Shown here: positions 54,197 to 64,000 of the stretch, piece by piece
Layout of the letters: each line of letters opens with the position of its first letter
Position numbering within the stretch: the first letter of the stretch is position 1
From: Mesorhizobium sp. ES1-4
GTDB lineage: Bacteria; Pseudomonadota; Alphaproteobacteria; Rhizobiales; Rhizobiaceae
Direction: 5' to 3'
Assembly (NCBI RefSeq): GCF_020164745.1
Contig: NZ_JAIUGV010000004.1
Coordinates: forward strand, 372,001-436,000
Length of the DNA stretch: 64,000 bases
Notes under the pieces: model-generated
Databases searched by the model: none
What the model was told of the DNA's origin: nothing
What the model saw: only the letters and a program-made list of their open reading frames with translations
Translations under genes and position numbers: made by a program

Positions 54197-55870
54197 ATGA
54201 TGACCAATCCCCGCCACAATATCCGCGAAGTCCGCGCGCCGCGCGGCGACAAGCTCAATGCCCGGTATTGGACGACCGAAGCGCCGCTGCGCATGCTGAT
54301 GAACAACCTTGATCCCGAGGTTGCCGAAAACCCCAGCGAGTTGGTCGTCTATGGCGGCATCGGCCGGGCGGCGCGCACCTGGAACGATTTCGACCAAATC
54401 GTCGCTTCGCTGGAGACGCTCGGCGAGGACGAAACGCTGCTGGTGCAGTCGGGCAAGCCGGTCGGCGTGTTCCGCACCCATCCCGACGCGCCGCGCGTGC
54501 TGATCGCCAACTCCAATCTGGTGCCGCACTGGGCGACCTGGGACAAATTCAACGAGCTCGATAAGAGGGGCCTGATGATGTACGGCCAGATGACGGCGGG
54601 GTCCTGGATCTACATCGGCACGCAAGGCATCGTGCAGGGCACCTACGAAACCTTCGTCGAGGCCGGCCGCCAGCATTATGGCGGCAATCTCAAAGGCAAA
54701 TGGATCCTGACCGGCGGCCTCGGCGGCATGGGCGGCGCCCAGCCATTGGCCGCTGTCATGGCCGGCGCCTGCTGCCTGGCGATCGAATGCAATCCCGATT
54801 CGATCGATTTCCGCCTGCGCACCCGCTATGTCGACGAGAAGGCCGAGACGCTTGACGAGGCGATGGAGATGATCGAGCGCTGGACCAGGGCCGGCGAGGC
54901 GAAGTCGGTTGGCCTGCTCGGCAATGCGGCAGAGATCGTGCCCGAGATGTTCAGGCGCGGCATCCGCCCCGATATGGTCACCGACCAGACCTCGGCGCAC
55001 GACCCCATCAACGGCTACCTGCCGAAGGGCTGGACGATGGCCGAGTGGCGGGAAAAGCGCGTCAGCGACCCGAAGGCTGTCGAGAAGGCGGCCCGCGCCT
55101 CCATGCGAGAGCATGTCGAGGCGATGGTGGCGTTCTGGAACGCCGGCGTGCCGACGCTCGACTATGGCAACAACATCCGCCAGGTCGCCAAGGACGAAGG
55201 TTTCGAGAACGCCTTTGCTTTCCCGGGCTTCGTTCCGGCTTATATCAGGCCGCTGTTCTGCAAGGGCATCGGCCCGTTCCGCTGGGCGGCACTCTCCGGC
55301 GATCCCGAGGATATCTACAAGACCGACGCCAAGGTGCGCGAACTCACCCCCGGCAACACCCATCTGCACAATTGGCTCGACATGGCGCGTAAGCGCATTT
55401 CGTTCCAGGGATTGCCGGCGCGCATCTGCTGGGTCGGTCTTGGCGACCGCCACCGGCTGGGGCTCGCGTTCAACGAAATGGTGGCCAAGGGCGAACTCAA
55501 GGCGCCCGTCGTCATCGGCCGCGATCATCTCGATTCCGGCTCGGTCGCCTCGCCGAACCGCGAGACGGAAGCGATGAAGGACGGTTCCGACGCCGTGTCC
55601 GACTGGCCGCTGCTCAACGCCCTTCTCAACACAGCTTCAGGCGCCACCTGGGTGTCGCTGCACCATGGCGGCGGCGTCGGCATGGGCTTTTCCCAGCATG
55701 CCGGCATGGTCATCGTCGCCGATGGCACGCCTGAGGCGGCAAGGCGGCTGGAGCGGGTGTTGTGGAACGATCCGGCGACCGGCGTCATGCGCCATGCCGA
55801 TGCCGGCTACGACATCGCGATCGACTGCGCCAGGGAGCACCAGCTCAACCTGCCGGGCATTCTTGGATAG
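54197..55870 (+). CDS. hutU: Urocanate hydratase
   Basis: HutU adds water to urocanate to give imidazolone propionate, using tightly bound NAD+. The 557-aa protein has the NAD-binding motif [14 protein letters not shown] (about residues 174-187), CDS-wide urocanase signatures ([32 protein letters not shown]) and the expected length. AAGGGA is present 23 bases after the hutG stop. Confidence 0.96.
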   Translation: MMTNPRHNIREVRAPRGDKLNARYWTTEAPLRMLMNNLDPEVAENPSELVVYGGIGRAARTWNDFDQIVASLETLGEDETLLVQSGKPVGVFRTHPDAPRVLIANSNLVPHWATWDKFNELDKRGLMMYGQMTAGSWIYIGTQGIVQGTYETFVEAGRQHYGGNLKGKWILTGGLGGMGGAQPLAAVMAGACCLAIECNPDSIDFRLRTRYVDEKAETLDEAMEMIERWTRAGEAKSVGLLGNAAEIVPEMFRRGIRPDMVTDQTSAHDPINGYLPKGWTMAEWREKRVSDPKAVEKAARASMREHVEAMVAFWNAGVPTLDYGNNIRQVAKDEGFENAFAFPGFVPAYIRPLFCKGIGPFRWAALSGDPEDIYKTDAKVRELTPGNTHLHNWLDMARKRISFQGLPARICWVGLGDRHRLGLAFNEMVAKGELKAPVVIGRDHLDSGSVASPNRETEAMKDGSDAVSDWPLLNALLNTASGATWVSLHHGGGVGMGFSQHAGMVIVADGTPEAARRLERVLWNDPATGVMRHADAGYDIAIDCAREHQLNLPGILG

Positions 55871-55881
55871 CGGCTGACGTC

Positions 55882-56460
55882 ATGCGTCTCCTCCGTGCCA
55901 CCGATTACCGCGTCATGCCGTGGAAGAACGGCGGCGGTACCACGACCGAGATCGCCGTCTCGCCCGATGGTGCCGGGCTCGACGATTTCGACTGGCGCGT
56001 CTCGATGGCCCGGGTCGAAAGCAGCGGGCCATTCTCCAGCTTTGTCGGCGTCGACCGCACGCTTTCGGTGCTGGAAGGCGAGGGTATCGTTCTTGATGTC
56101 GCCGGCCAGCGGCCGGAGCGGATGACAGTGGCTTCCAAGCCATTTTCCTTTCCAGCCGACCAGCCGACGAGTGCCGCGCTGATCGCCGGCCCGATCACCG
56201 ATCTCAACGTCATGACCCGCCGAGGCCGCATGCTGCATTCGGTCGAGCGCCTGGAGCTTTCCCGCCCTGTGGGAATCGCGATCCGGCCCGGTTCCACACT
56301 CATTCTTTGTCACGACGGTGAAGCCGCTTTCCCCGAAGCCGGGCAAATTCGCCTCGGGCCTTTCGACACGCTTCTGGTCGGGTCGGAGGCCTCGGTCCTG
56401 CGGGTTGAGCCCGCTCGGAGCGCGACGCTGTTCGTGGTCCGGATAGCCACCTCGGCCTGA
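55882..56460 (+). CDS. hutD: HutD-family cupin protein
   Basis: HutD is a small bicupin found in many hut operons; in Pseudomonas it is thought to govern an upper limit on hut activity. The 192-aa product starts MRLLRATDYRVMPWKNGGGTT, the family's invariant opening, and shows DWRVSMARVESSGPFS. It lies 11 bases after hutU and ends the rightward hut operon. The mechanism is not established. Confidence 0.9.
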   Translation: MRLLRATDYRVMPWKNGGGTTTEIAVSPDGAGLDDFDWRVSMARVESSGPFSSFVGVDRTLSVLEGEGIVLDVAGQRPERMTVASKPFSFPADQPTSAALIAGPITDLNVMTRRGRMLHSVERLELSRPVGIAIRPGSTLILCHDGEAAFPEAGQIRLGPFDTLLVGSEASVLRVEPARSATLFVVRIATSA

Positions 56461-56746
56461 CGCCTTCGCGCCAACGGTTACCGCCTGTTTCCAAACATGA
56501 TCGCGATGTCGGCGAATATAGCGTAAGCTGTCCGCGGCATCACGAAAAAGCCTGAATCCTCGCCGCCGATCAGTGCCGACGGGAGCGAGGGGTGCTCGTC
56601 TTTGAGACTTGCCGAGATGACGCCCTGTCGTGGTGCGGAAACAAACTTTCGGCAAATGGGGATATGCAACCAATTGCATTTGAATCGGTTTTGGGGCCAT
56701 TGCCGTGGCGGTGACCCCCGCTGAGTGCCCGCTTACGGAATTTTCA

Positions 56747-59700
56747 ATGAATATTCAGACGAACCCAGCCCAGATCGAGAAGACTAGCGCGAGCTTCCCG
56801 GCCATCACGGAAGAGCCGATTAGATCGACATACCTGCCGGAGGAGCGTCTCCGGCTGCTCGGCGAAAGCCTGGCCAAAGGCGATCTGGCGGATCTGTTCG
56901 GACTGATCCCGTTCGACTTCCAGGCTCGCGTCCGTGACAGCGCCAGGAAGATCCTCGAAGTCTATCGGTCGACCAATGCGGCGCAGGCGAGGGGCGAAAC
57001 CATCACGCCGGCCGCGCAATGGCTGCTCGACAACAACTATCTGATTGAAGAAACCATTTTCCAGGTCAAACGCGACCTGCCGCGCCGCTTCTACCGGCAA
57101 TTGCCGACGCTGAAACTGCCCGACGGCGGCACCGTGCCGCGCGCATTGGCGCTGGCCTGGACCTATGTCGCGCATTCGGACAGTTCCGTCTCGGCGACCA
57201 TGTTCAAGGCCATCGTCCAGGGCTTCCAGTCGGTCGAGCCGCTGAAGATCGGCGAACTCTGGGCACTGCCGTCACTGCTGCGCTTCGTGCTGATCGAGAA
57301 CCTCCGCCGCCTTGCGGTCAGGGTCAACCGCACCCGCCAGATGCGCCAGATCGCCAACGACGTGGCCGACAAGGTGCTGGCGACCGACGACAATCCGGAC
57401 AGGCAGGCGATCCTCGCCAAATTCGGCGCCCACGCGCATGACACCACCTTTGCCACTCAGCTTCTCTACCGCCTGCGTGACGGATCGCAAAACGCCGGCA
57501 GGGCGCTGGAATGGCTGGAAGCCGAACTCGAGAAGACCGGTTCGGATGCCGAGGAAATCATCATTTCCGAACACCAGACGCTGTCCAGCGGCAATGTCAC
57601 CACCGGCAATATCGTCCGCGGCCTGCGCCTCATCAACGACGTCGACTGGACGGTGTGGTTCGAAGGTGTCAGCCGCATCGATACCGTGCTGCGCGAGCGC
57701 ACCGATTTTGCCGCGCTCGACTTCTTTTCGCGCGATCAATACCGCACCGCGATCGAGGAACTGGCGCGGCGCTCGAGCCTCTCGGAGTATCGTGTCGCCG
57801 AAAAGGCCATTGAACTGGCCGGTCACGCCGTCGGTGAAACCGTCCCGGAGAGCGGTGAAGGGTTGGATGCCGAGGCTGCATCCGCTCACACCGACGTTGG
57901 TTTCTATGTCGTTGGCCCGCGCCGGCTGGAGCTGGAAAAGGCGATCGGTTACCGGCCCACGATCAGCCAGACGGTCAAACGGACCTTCGCCAAGACCGGC
58001 TGGCTCGGCATCGTCGTGCCTGTCTTCGCGCTTACCGTGCTGCTGCTCGTCCTGTCCGGCAACGCCCTTTCCAATCTCGGCCTGTCGGTGCCGTCGATCG
58101 TGCTGATGCTGGCTCTGTTTGCCGTGCCGGCCAGCGAAGGCGCGCTTGCTTTCTTCAACACGGTGGTCTCGCTGTTCCTAAAGCCGACACGCCTGATCGG
58201 TTACGATTACAGGCACGGCGTGCCGCCCGAGGCACGCACCCTGGTGGTCGTGCCGTCGCTGATCGGCTCTCGTGACGATGTCGAGGAGAATATCCGCAAC
58301 ATCGAAGTGCACTACCTTGCGAATCTGGCGGACGAGATACATTTCGCGCTGCTTTCGGATTGGCCTGACAGCAAGATCGAGGTCGATGCGGCCGATACCG
58401 AGATCCTCGACTTCGCCCGCGCCGAAATCGCTCGTCTCAACGCGCGCTATCCCTCGGACGGTGCGCCGCGCTTCTACATCCTGCATCGCCGCCGGCTCTA
58501 CAATGCGGCTCAGGGATGCTGGATGGGATGGGAGCGCAAGCGCGGCAAGCTGCACGAACTCGACCTCCTGCTGCGCGGCGACAGCGATACCACCTTCCTG
58601 CCGCTCGAAGTGCCGCTGCCGGAAAAAGTCGTCCATGTGATGACGCTCGACGCCGATACCCGCACCACCCGCGATGCGGTGTCGAGCCTTGTCGGCAAGC
58701 TTTGCCATCCGCTCAACCGCCCGCATTTCGACGCCACCAGGCGTGTCGTCACCGCCGGATACACCATCCTGCAGCCGCGCATCACCGCCTCACTCACCAG
58801 CGGTGACGAAGCCTCGTTCTTCCAGCGCGTGTTCTCGGCCAATCGCGGCCTTGATCCTTATGTCTTCGCAGTCTCGGACCTCTATCAGGACGTCTTCAGC
58901 GATGGATCCTTCACCGGCAAGGGCCTCTATCATGTTGATGCCTTCGAGGCCGCCTTGCAGGGCCGTATCGAGGAAAACACCATCCTCAGCCATGACCTGC
59001 TCGAAGGCGCGCTGGCGCGCGCCGCACTGGTCACCGATGTCGAACTGGTCGAGGATTATCCGACCCGTTACTCGGTCGATGCCTCGCGCCACCATCGCTG
59101 GGCGCGCGGCGACTGGCAGCTTTTGGGATACATCTTCAATCCCCGCTCCGGCGTTCCGGCCTTGTCGCGCTGGAAGATGGTCGACAATCTGCGCCGCTCG
59201 CTGACGCCGATCTTCTGGGTGATGGCGGCGATCGCCGGCTGGACCTTGCTGCCCTTCACGCAGGCCGCGCAGTGGCAGGCCTTGCTGATCCTCAGCCTGT
59301 TCATGGCGCCGACCTTCGACGTGGTCAACGCCATCCTGCCCAAGAGCGGCGACCAGACGCCGCGCGGCCATTTCTCGGCGCTGGCCCGCGACGTCGCCTT
59401 CGGCACCGCCATGGTGGCGCTGAAGATCGTGCTGATGGCGCACAACGCCTGGATGATGGGCGATGCCATCGTGCGCACGATCTACCGGCTGTTCGTCAGC
59501 CGGCAGAACCTCCTGGAATGGCGCACCGCCTCGCAGGCGCACAAGGCGGGCGACAACGATGTCGGCTCCTATTACGGCATGATGTATGGCGCCGTGATCA
59601 TCGGCTTTGTCGGCCTCGCCATTCCGGTGCTGGCCGATTCCACCGGTGCCTTCGTCGCCTTCTTCTTCGCCCTGTTCTGGATCGGCTCGCCGGCGATCGC

Positions 59701-62700
59701 CAGCTGGATCAGCCGATCCGCCGAAACCGAGGACCGGCTGCGCATATCGCAGGCGGATATCCATACGCTGCGCACCGTGGCGCGGCGCACCTGGCACTAT
59801 TTCGAAACCTTCGTGACGGCGGAACATCACAATCTTCCGCCCGATAATTTCCAGGAAAGCCCGGCGCCCGTTGTGGCGCCGCGCACCTCGCCGACCAATG
59901 TCGGCGTCTACTTGCTCTCGGTCGTCTCGGCGCGCGATTTCGGCTGGATCAGTCTTTCCGATGCCATCACCCGCATCGACGCCACCATGACGACAATCGA
60001 GAGCATGCCGCGTAGCCGCGGCCATCTCTTCAACTGGTACGACACCACGACCCTGAAGCCACTCTATCCGCTCTATATTTCGGCTGTCGACAGCGGCAAT
60101 CTCGCGGGTCACCTGGTGGCGGTGGCGGCGGCCTGCGCCGAATGGGCGGAAGCCCCTTCCGTCCACCTGCAGGGCGATTTCGAAGGCATTCTCGACACCG
60201 TGACCATCCTCAGCGAAAGCCTCGATGAGCTGCCCGATGACCGCCGTCAGTTGCGCCCGTTGCGCCAACGCCTCGTCGATCGCCTCGACGGTATGCGGCG
60301 TGCTGTCGACACGATCAAGGCGCAGCCGGAAATGGCCTCGATCCGCACCATCAACCTGGCCGTCCTGGCCGGCGAAATCCGCAAGCTCGCCACTGCCATT
60401 CACACCGAGGCCGCATCGCCGCAGAGTGACGTCATCGTCGACTGGGCGGCAAGGCTCGAAGCCACCTGCGAGGCGCACGTTCACGACGCCCACAGCGACG
60501 AAAACGCGGTAGAGACTCTGCGGGCCAAGCTGGTCACCTTGCGCGAACGCACCCGTCGTTTCGCCTTCGAGATGGAGTTCGCCTTCCTGATGCGGCCGGA
60601 GCGCAAGCTTTTGTCGATCGGCTACAGGGTCGAGGACCATCAGCTCGACGAAAGCTGTTATGACCTTCTGGCCTCCGAAGCGCGGTTGACCAGCCTGTTC
60701 GCCATCGCCAAGGGCGACCTGCCGACCGAGCACTGGTTCAGGCTTGGCCGCCCGATCGTCGAGATCGGTTTCCAGGGCGCGCTGATGTCATGGTCCGGCT
60801 CGATGTTCGAGTACCTGATGCCGCCCTTGGTGATGAAGGAACCGCAAGGCTCGATCCTCAACCAGACGAGCAAGCTGATCATCAAGCGCCAGATGCAGTA
60901 CGGCCGTCAGAAGAACGTGCCGTGGGGCATATCGGAAGCGGCCTACAACGCCCGCGACCGCGAACTGACCTATCAGTACACCAATTTTGGCGTGCCGGGG
61001 CTTGGACTGAAGCGTGGCCTTGGCCAGAACACGGTGATCGCGCCTTACGCGACCATCCTGGCGGCGCAGTTCAACCCGCGCGAAGCGGTGCAGAATCTGG
61101 CCCGGCTGCGCGAGATCGGCGCGCTTGGCGCTCACGGCTATTACGATGCGGTCGACTTCACGCCGCAGCGCGTGCCGGAAGGCACCGACCACGCGGTCGT
61201 GCTGAATTACTATGCCCACCATTCGGGCATGGCGATCGCCGCCGTTGCCGACGCCATCTTCGAAGGTCGCCTGCGCGATCGCTTCCACAGCGATCCGGTC
61301 ATTGAATCCGCGGAACTGCTGCTGCAGGAGCGGGCGCCGCGCGACATTCCGACCGCCACCGTCCGCACCGAGGCCGACGAGCGCTCCAAGGACGAAACCG
61401 AAACCGAGAGCCCGGATACACGCATCGTGCTCGATCCCTTGCGGGCGCTGCGTTCGACCAATGTGATGTCGAACGGCCGCTATTCTGTGATGGTGACCGC
61501 GACCGGCTCCGGCTATAGCCGCTGGGGCGATCTTTCCGTCACCCGCTGGCAGCCCGATCCGGTCGAGGATCGGCTTGGCTCCTACATCTTCCTGCGCGAT
61601 GCCGCCACCGGCGACTGGTGGTCGGCGACTTCAGAGCCCAGGCGCGCGGCCGAGGAAAAGACGCAGACCCTGTTTTCCGACGACAAGGCGAGCTTCGTGA
61701 AATCGGTCGGCACGCTGCGCTCCGAGGTGGAATGCATCGTCATCTCCGAGGGTAATGGCGAGGGCCGCCGGATCACGCTCTACAATGAGAGCACATCCGA
61801 CCGTCACATCGAAGTGACGTCCTTTGCTGAACTGGTGCTGGGTTCGGAGGCTTCCGACAACGCGCATCCGGCCTTCTCGAAGATGTTCGTGGAAACCGAG
61901 ATCGCCGCCAACAATGGCGCGATCTTCGCCACGCGCCGCAAGCGTGAAACCAGCGAACCCGACGTCACCCTGGTGCATTTCGTCACCGATCCGTCGGGAC
62001 CGGCGCGTGATGCCGAGGCCGAGACCGACAGGCGGGCCTTCATCGGCCGTGGCCGCACCATCGTCGATGCCGCCGCCTTCGATCCGGGTGCCAGGCTTGG
62101 CGGCCATTCCGGCTTCACGCTCGATCCCATCGCGTCGCTGCGCCGTCAGGTGCGCGTGCCCGCCAACAAGAAGGTATCGCTGACCTTCTGGACCGTCGTC
62201 GGGGCCAACCGTGCCGAACTGGAGGAGGCGATAAGCCGTCTCGACCATCAGGAGAGTTTTGCCCGCCAGGCCATGCTTGCATGGACACGCAGCCAGGTGC
62301 AGACCCGCCATATGGGCCTCAGCCTCACCGATGCCGCCAATGTGCAGAAACTGGCGCGTTATCTGATCTATCCCGATCCGTTCCTGCGGCTGCCGGCCGA
62401 GTCCATCGCCTCCGGGTTGGGCAAGCAGTCGAGCCTGTGGCCGACCAGCATTTCGGGCGATTACCCGATCTTCCTGGTCAGGATCGGCGACGTTGCCGAT
62501 CTGGAGATCGTCGCCCAGGCGTTGCGCTTCCAGGAGTATATGCGCACCCGCGGCATGATGATCGACTTCGTCGTCGTCAACGAGCAGGCTTCGTCCTATG
62601 TCCAGGATCTGCAGCGCGCGGTCGAGACGCTGTGTGAAAACAGCCGCTTGCGCGGCAAGGAACTCGGACCCCGCCAGCACATCTTCGCGGTGCGCCGCGA

Positions 62701-64000
62701 CCTGATGGAGGAAACCACCTACAAGACGCTGCTCGCCGTCGCCCGGGTTGTGCTGCATACGCGCAATGGCACCATCTTTGACCAGATCGAGAGGGCCGAG
62801 GCAGCCGCACTGCAGACCCGCGATGGCTTGCAGCCGGCAGGATTGCCGCTTCCGCGCGAAATTCCGACGCCCGCCGCGCAGACGCATGCATTTGCCTCGC
62901 AGGCGGTGGCCGATGCCAGCGCCGATGGCTCCGGTCTCAACCAATGGAACGGTTTCGGTGGATTCGATGGCGACGGCCGGCACTATGTGGTGCGCCTGGC
63001 TGGCCAGCGCACCACCCCGCAGCCCTGGATCAACGTCGTCTCCAACGCCTCGTTCGGCTTCCATACCTCGGCCGAGGGGGCTGCCTTCACCTGGAGCCGC
63101 AACAGCCGCGACTACCAGTTGACGCCATGGTCGAACGATCCGGTTTCGAACCGGCCGGGCGAGGGCGTCTACATCTACGACCAGGCCAGCGGCAAGGCGT
63201 TCTCCCCGCTCGCCGCGGTGGTGCGAGATCCCTCGATGACCTACGAGGCCTGGCATGGGCAGGGATTCTCGACTTTCCGCTCGAAGCGTGGACCGTTGTC
63301 GATGGACCTGACCCATGTCGTCGATCCCGTCGATCCGGTGAAGATCACGCGGCTGCGCATCCAGAATTCCGGCTCGGTGCCGGCCCGGCTGCGCGTCTAT
63401 GCCTACGCCGAATGGGTTCTTGGCGGGCACCGGTCGCGCACCGCGGCAACCATAGTGCCGTCGCGCGACGGTGCCACCGGTGCGTTGCTGGCGCAAAATC
63501 CATACGGGCTCGATTTCAGCGAGCGGGTGGCCTTCCTCGCCGCCGACGCCGGCGTCCACTCGGTGACATCAGACCGGGCCGAGTTCCTCGGCCGGCACGG
63601 GTCCAGCGAGTGGCCGCAGGCGGTGCTGAGCGGCGCGCCCCTGTCGGGCCGCGTCGAGGCCGGAGATGATCCTTGCGCGGCGATCGCCCGCGACATCGAG
63701 ATTCAGGCTGGCGGCGACGTCACGCTTGTCTGGCTGCTCGGCGATGCCGAGTCCCCGGCGCAAGCGAGCGCGCTGGTGCAGAAGCACCGGAGCAAGGATT
63801 TCGACCAGCGGCTGGCCGACAATGAGCGCGAATGGCGCGCCTTTCTCGACACCATCCAGGTCGAGACGCCGGACAAGGCGCTCGATGCGATGGTCAATCA
63901 CTGGCTGCCTTATCAGAGCCTTGCCTGCCGCATCCGCGCCCGCTCGGCTTTCTATCAGGCAAGCGGCGCCTTCGGGTTCCGCGACCAGTTGCAGGACACG
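56747..64000 (+). CDS. ndvB: NdvB-type cyclic beta-1,2-glucan synthase (3' end outside window)
   Basis: This giant inner-membrane enzyme starts glucan synthesis on itself, elongates beta-1,2-glucose chains and cyclises them; cyclic glucans act in osmoadaptation and host invasion. The frame is open for 2,418 codons to the window edge. The known NdvB is about 2,830 aa, so roughly 400 residues are missing here. Visible parts: an N-terminal cytoplasmic region; membrane segments from about 417-460 and several more between about 820 and 990; the GT84 region (LVVVPSLIGSRDDVEENI, about 500; MTLDADT, about 634); a middle region with LNYYAHHSGM (about 1485); two GH36/94-type N-terminal domains (about 1560 and 2070); and the GH94 motif GFRDQLQDT at the very end. 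Confidence 0.95.
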   Translation, partial: MNIQTNPAQIEKTSASFPAITEEPIRSTYLPEERLRLLGESLAKGDLADLFGLIPFDFQARVRDSARKILEVYRSTNAAQARGETITPAAQWLLDNNYLIEETIFQVKRDLPRRFYRQLPTLKLPDGGTVPRALALAWTYVAHSDSSVSATMFKAIVQGFQSVEPLKIGELWALPSLLRFVLIENLRRLAVRVNRTRQMRQIANDVADKVLATDDNPDRQAILAKFGAHAHDTTFATQLLYRLRDGSQNAGRALEWLEAELEKTGSDAEEIIISEHQTLSSGNVTTGNIVRGLRLINDVDWTVWFEGVSRIDTVLRERTDFAALDFFSRDQYRTAIEELARRSSLSEYRVAEKAIELAGHAVGETVPESGEGLDAEAASAHTDVGFYVVGPRRLELEKAIGYRPTISQTVKRTFAKTGWLGIVVPVFALTVLLLVLSGNALSNLGLSVPSIVLMLALFAVPASEGALAFFNTVVSLFLKPTRLIGYDYRHGVPPEARTLVVVPSLIGSRDDVEENIRNIEVHYLANLADEIHFALLSDWPDSKIEVDAADTEILDFARAEIARLNARYPSDGAPRFYILHRRRLYNAAQGCWMGWERKRGKLHELDLLLRGDSDTTFLPLEVPLPEKVVHVMTLDADTRTTRDAVSSLVGKLCHPLNRPHFDATRRVVTAGYTILQPRITASLTSGDEASFFQRVFSANRGLDPYVFAVSDLYQDVFSDGSFTGKGLYHVDAFEAALQGRIEENTILSHDLLEGALARAALVTDVELVEDYPTRYSVDASRHHRWARGDWQLLGYIFNPRSGVPALSRWKMVDNLRRSLTPIFWVMAAIAGWTLLPFTQAAQWQALLILSLFMAPTFDVVNAILPKSGDQTPRGHFSALARDVAFGTAMVALKIVLMAHNAWMMGDAIVRTIYRLFVSRQNLLEWRTASQAHKAGDNDVGSYYGMMYGAVIIGFVGLAIPVLADSTGAFVAFFFALFWIGSPAIASWISRSAETEDRLRISQADIHTLRTVARRTWHYFETFVTAEHHNLPPDNFQESPAPVVAPRTSPTNVGVYLLSVVSARDFGWISLSDAITRIDATMTTIESMPRSRGHLFNWYDTTTLKPLYPLYISAVDSGNLAGHLVAVAAACAEWAEAPSVHLQGDFEGILDTVTILSESLDELPDDRRQLRPLRQRLVDRLDGMRRAVDTIKAQPEMASIRTINLAVLAGEIRKLATAIHTEAASPQSDVIVDWAARLEATCEAHVHDAHSDENAVETLRAKLVTLRERTRRFAFEMEFAFLMRPERKLLSIGYRVEDHQLDESCYDLLASEARLTSLFAIAKGDLPTEHWFRLGRPIVEIGFQGALMSWSGSMFEYLMPPLVMKEPQGSILNQTSKLIIKRQMQYGRQKNVPWGISEAAYNARDRELTYQYTNFGVPGLGLKRGLGQNTVIAPYATILAAQFNPREAVQNLARLREIGALGAHGYYDAVDFTPQRVPEGTDHAVVLNYYAHHSGMAIAAVADAIFEGRLRDRFHSDPVIESAELLLQERAPRDIPTATVRTEADERSKDETETESPDTRIVLDPLRALRSTNVMSNGRYSVMVTATGSGYSRWGDLSVTRWQPDPVEDRLGSYIFLRDAATGDWWSATSEPRRAAEEKTQTLFSDDKASFVKSVGTLRSEVECIVISEGNGEGRRITLYNESTSDRHIEVTSFAELVLGSEASDNAHPAFSKMFVETEIAANNGAIFATRRKRETSEPDVTLVHFVTDPSGPARDAEAETDRRAFIGRGRTIVDAAAFDPGARLGGHSGFTLDPIASLRRQVRVPANKKVSLTFWTVVGANRAELEEAISRLDHQESFARQAMLAWTRSQVQTRHMGLSLTDAANVQKLARYLIYPDPFLRLPAESIASGLGKQSSLWPTSISGDYPIFLVRIGDVADLEIVAQALRFQEYMRTRGMMIDFVVVNEQASSYVQDLQRAVETLCENSRLRGKELGPRQHIFAVRRDLMEETTYKTLLAVARVVLHTRNGTIFDQIERAEAAALQTRDGLQPAGLPLPREIPTPAAQTHAFASQAVADASADGSGLNQWNGFGGFDGDGRHYVVRLAGQRTTPQPWINVVSNASFGFHTSAEGAAFTWSRNSRDYQLTPWSNDPVSNRPGEGVYIYDQASGKAFSPLAAVVRDPSMTYEAWHGQGFSTFRSKRGPLSMDLTHVVDPVDPVKITRLRIQNSGSVPARLRVYAYAEWVLGGHRSRTAATIVPSRDGATGALLAQNPYGLDFSERVAFLAADAGVHSVTSDRAEFLGRHGSSEWPQAVLSGAPLSGRVEAGDDPCAAIARDIEIQAGGDVTLVWLLGDAESPAQASALVQKHRSKDFDQRLADNEREWRAFLDTIQVETPDKALDAMVNHWLPYQSLACRIRARSAFYQASGAFGFRDQLQDT

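Noticed and set aside
58790..63559. Two long minus-strand frames (58790-60733 and 61631-63559) opposite ndvB
   Set aside because: ndvB is open without interruption on the plus strand with conserved motifs; the antisense frames are shadows.
1..64000. tRNA, rRNA, CRISPR arrays, insertion sequences, phage genes and riboswitches
   Set aside because: I looked for cloverleaf arms, regular spacer repeats, transposase or integrase motifs and conserved riboswitch cores and saw none; small non-coding RNAs cannot be excluded by eye.

Overview
The window is 64 kb of GC-rich chromosome from an alphaproteobacterium of the order Hyphomicrobiales (Rhizobiales), most likely Mesorhizobium or a near relative. 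The pointers are the gene for a giant NdvB-type cyclic beta-1,2-glucan synthase, the hut cluster with the HutF/HutG route, a MutL carrying its own endonuclease motif, EF-P beside EpmA, the DUF4170/DUF374/waaA/lpxK lipid A block, and several palindromic intergenic repeats of the kind typical of Mesorhizobium. The genus is inference; no rRNA or tRNA gene was seen. Most of the window reads as core chromosome. I saw no prophage, insertion sequence, CRISPR array or integrated element. The only clearly mobile-type module is a small VapC-type toxin-antitoxin pair.

Layout. 0-8.8 kb holds translation and RNA-modification genes (3' end of ileS, tadA, a repeat-extended RsuA/RluB pseudouridine synthase, rsmD), a lipoprotein, a catalytic/non-catalytic M16 protease pair and a patatin. 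8.8-13.4 kb holds efp and epmA (divergent), a VOC protein, pmbA/tldE and an inositol-monophosphatase-family enzyme. 13.4-17.8 kb is the envelope block DUF4170-DUF374-waaA-lpxK, with DUF2093 opposing. 17.8-23.1 kb has a LysR/EamA pair, mutL, a GlxA-type regulator and a small monooxygenase. 23.1-34.5 kb is the most interesting stretch: a LysR regulator diverging from an MttB-family methyltransferase, a Tat-exported solute-binding protein, two TMADH-like flavin/iron-sulfur oxidoreductases and an enolase-superfamily protein resembling hydroxyproline-betaine 2-epimerase. Two DUF3828-like secreted proteins and queF lie among them. I read this stretch as a betaine or N-methylproline catabolic locus.

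34.5-40.6 kb has a small membrane protein with a MarR regulator, a polysaccharide-deacetylase remnant, a GGDEF-EAL protein, and kbl-tdh (threonine to glycine). 40.6-47.7 kb is tyrosine/homogentisate catabolism: a MarR regulator, hmgA, an MBL-fold hydrolase, a fumarylacetoacetate hydrolase and a DinB-family protein; then the toxin-antitoxin pair; then hppD with its divergent Lrp-type regulator. 48.0-56.5 kb has ridA and the full histidine-utilisation cluster: hutF-hutC leftward and hutI-hutH-hutG-hutU-hutD rightward, with a 12-bp palindrome between the two arms. From 56.7 kb to the window edge runs ndvB, cut off inside its GH94-like catalytic domain.

The recurring theme is amino-acid and quaternary-amine catabolism (threonine, tyrosine, histidine, probably betaines), each block with its own adjacent regulator, set among envelope and translation housekeeping genes.
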